Positions 6,444 through 7,487 of a DNA stretch of 7,487 nucleotides are shown here, piece after piece. The notes beneath the pieces were generated by a model, which saw nothing but the letters and a program-made list of their open reading frames with translations, was not told where the DNA came from and searched no databases. How positions within the stretch are numbered: position 1 is the first letter of the stretch; the number at the start of each line of letters is the position of its first letter. The stretch is from Bacteroidales bacterium (GTDB lineage Bacteria > Bacteroidota > Bacteroidia > Bacteroidales > ML635J-15), in assembly GCA_017997855.1 (NCBI GenBank), contig JAGOEF010000073.1:1-7487 (forward strand), given 5' to 3'. The translations under genes were made by a program, and so were the position numbers.

Positions 6444-6990
6444 TTTCGAATCCGGTTATAAATCTTTCGGGGTGTTTCCCGGTAAATCCATGAAACTTCC
6501 GTTTGAAATCGGCCATAATTTTGTCGGTATCGTCTTCGTAGCCCATCACACCAAGTACTCCCAGTTCTTTACGTTTATAATCGATAAAGCCCACAACAAT
6601 GGGCACCCTGGCTGTTTTTGCAATATGGATAAAGCCTTTTTTCCAATTCACCGTTTTCTTACGTGTGCCTTCGGGCGTAATGGCAATCAGTAAATCAGGG
6701 TTACCACCGTATAAATCGGGTAGTAGCTTGGCCAATCCCTGTGGTGATGTCCTGTCGACCGGCACACCGCCAAAAGCACGCAATAGTGCGCCTAAGGGAA
6801 ACTTGAACACTTCTTTTTTGATAAGCACGCACGATTGTCTGCCCTGTCCCATAATATAGAGTTTTCCCCAGACAAAATCCCACATGCTGGTATGGGGCGC
6901 AACGGCTACCACACAGCCACCGATGTCAGGAAAACTATTGTATTTCCATCCAAACACTTTTAATATCAGCCGCGACAGATGTTTTTTCAT
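6430..6990 (-). CDS. PlsC-like lysophospholipid acyltransferase
   Basis: A 186-residue protein of the glycerol-phosphate/lysophospholipid acyltransferase superfamily. The catalytic H-x4-D motif is HTSMWD (H33, D38) in the context VAVAPHTSMWDFVWGK. The substrate-binding blocks follow in order: GGVPVDR (74-80) and ITPEGTR (104-110), then RVPIVVGFIDYKRK (128-141). The family transfers an acyl chain from acyl-CoA or acyl-ACP to a lysolipid at the inner membrane. It is shorter than the ~240-residue PlsC enzymes and has no clear N-terminal transmembrane helix, fitting a compact subgroup whose acceptor is not known, so I do not call it plsC. Its ATG overlaps the stop of the upstream YigZ-family gene (ATGA, 6987-6990), and its last 14 bases overlap the start of the YafV-like gene. 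Both overlaps suggest one cotranscribed unit. Confidence 0.88.
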   Translation of the reverse strand: MKKHLSRLILKVFGWKYNSFPDIGGCVVAVAPHTSMWDFVWGKLYIMGQGRQSCVLIKKEVFKFPLGALLRAFGGVPVDRTSPQGLAKLLPDLYGGNPDLLIAITPEGTRKKTVNWKKGFIHIAKTARVPIVVGFIDYKRKELGVLGVMGYEDDTDKIMADFKRKFHGFTGKHPERFITGFENEQI

Positions 6991-7487
6991 GACTCAATAA
7001 TAGTAACTCCGTAAATCTGACGGAAACGTTCCACAATGGTTTCGTAGCGACTTTTTCGAAGATTGAGTGCGAGGTTGCATTGCGAAGAGAAGTCGCGGGA
7101 AGCAACGGCAATATTTTCTTCATCAACAATGCGCATTACCTGACTCATCAGTTTGTAATCGAAGGAAACCGACAATGGCCGGGTTATTGTTTTCTGCACC
7201 GGAGTGGCAGATTTCAGGGCTTCACCGGCAGCAGTGCGGTAGGCATTAATTAAGCCCGGTACGCCCAGTTTAACGCCGCCAAAATATCGGACCACCACCA
7301 CGAGAATATCGCTCAACTGGTGCGAAAGTATCTGCCCCAGAACCGGTTTGCCACTGCTGTTGGCAGGTTCTCCGTCGTCGCTGGAACGAACGTGTTCAGT
7401 TCCGGCGCCCAGTCGGAATGCATATACATGGTGATTGGCATTAAAATGTTCCTTTTTCAACAACGTCAGTTTATCTTTCACCTCGTC
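6987..7487 (-). CDS. YigZ/IMPACT-family protein, 5' end cut by the window edge
   Basis: The C-terminal ~166 residues of a YigZ/IMPACT (UPF0029) family protein. Visible motifs are HFNANHHVYAFRLG, SSDDGEPANSSGKPVLGQ (the conserved DDGEP) and VVVVRYFGGVKLGVPGLI, the family signature R-Y-F-G-G-x-K-L-G. The last ~65 residues correspond to the small DUF1949 domain. Family members are usually ~200 residues, and the reading frame stays open to base 7487 (D-E-V upstream of KDKL). The GTG at 7481 is therefore probably an internal valine, and the true start lies some 35-40 residues beyond the edge. The fold resembles ribosomal protein S5 domain 2 / EF-G domain IV. Its bacterial role is unclear, though a link to translation has been proposed; IMPACT in eukaryotes regulates GCN2. 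Its stop overlaps the next ATG by four bases, so it heads or precedes the cotranscribed unit; the promoter is outside the window. Confidence 0.9.
   Translation of the reverse strand, partial: DEVKDKLTLLKKEHFNANHHVYAFRLGAGTEHVRSSDDGEPANSSGKPVLGQILSHQLSDILVVVVRYFGGVKLGVPGLINAYRTAAGEALKSATPVQKTITRPLSVSFDYKLMSQVMRIVDEENIAVASRDFSSQCNLALNLRKSRYETIVERFRQIYGVTIIES

Noticed and set aside
1..7487. CRISPR array, tRNA/rRNA, insertion sequence, toxin-antitoxin, phage or defence genes
   Set aside because: No regularly spaced repeats, no cloverleaf or rRNA-like stretches, and no transposase, nuclease or integrase motifs were seen in any frame. All sizeable coding regions are explained by envelope or housekeeping genes.

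Overview
The window looks like ordinary chromosomal DNA from a Bacteroidota bacterium. The evidence is a secreted protein with a C-terminal type IX secretion (T9SS) sorting domain, a DUF4382-like lipoprotein with an acidic stretch right after the lipobox cysteine, Bacteroidota-type promoter matches (TTTG / TAnnTTTG), and no clear Shine-Dalgarno sequences. Rank below phylum cannot be settled from this sequence. A futalosine-pathway enzyme (MqnE) implies that menaquinone is made by that route.

Layout: (1) 4-1416, plus strand, a T9SS-secreted protein of seven ~52-residue repeats, probably a beta-propeller, in DNA visibly more AT-rich than the rest. (2) 1547-2638, plus strand, a probable surface lipoprotein with its own promoter match and a clear intrinsic terminator at 2679-2704. 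(3) 2703-4430, minus strand, a large polytopic membrane protein resembling GT-C glycosyltransferases, convergent with the lipoprotein. (4) 4431-4550, a divergent promoter region. (5) 4551-5666, plus strand, aminofutalosine synthase MqnE. (6) 5670-7487, minus strand, a tightly overlapping three-gene unit read in the order YigZ/IMPACT-family protein (cut by the window edge), PlsC-like acyltransferase, YafV-like omega-amidase. It ends 3 bp from mqnE.

How they fit together: genes 1 and 2 serve the cell envelope and surface, gene 3 probably transfers sugars at the membrane, mqnE serves respiratory quinone synthesis, and the last three are housekeeping genes (a conserved protein of unclear role, lipid acylation, metabolite repair) that are probably cotranscribed. 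There is no tRNA, rRNA, CRISPR array, insertion sequence or phage gene. I found no convincing new multi-gene system. The best leads are a near-consensus promoter that would give the membrane protein an essentially leaderless mRNA, the seven-repeat secreted protein in compositionally distinct DNA, and the undefined C-terminal domains of the lipoprotein and the membrane protein. No intergenic stretch exceeds 300 bases.
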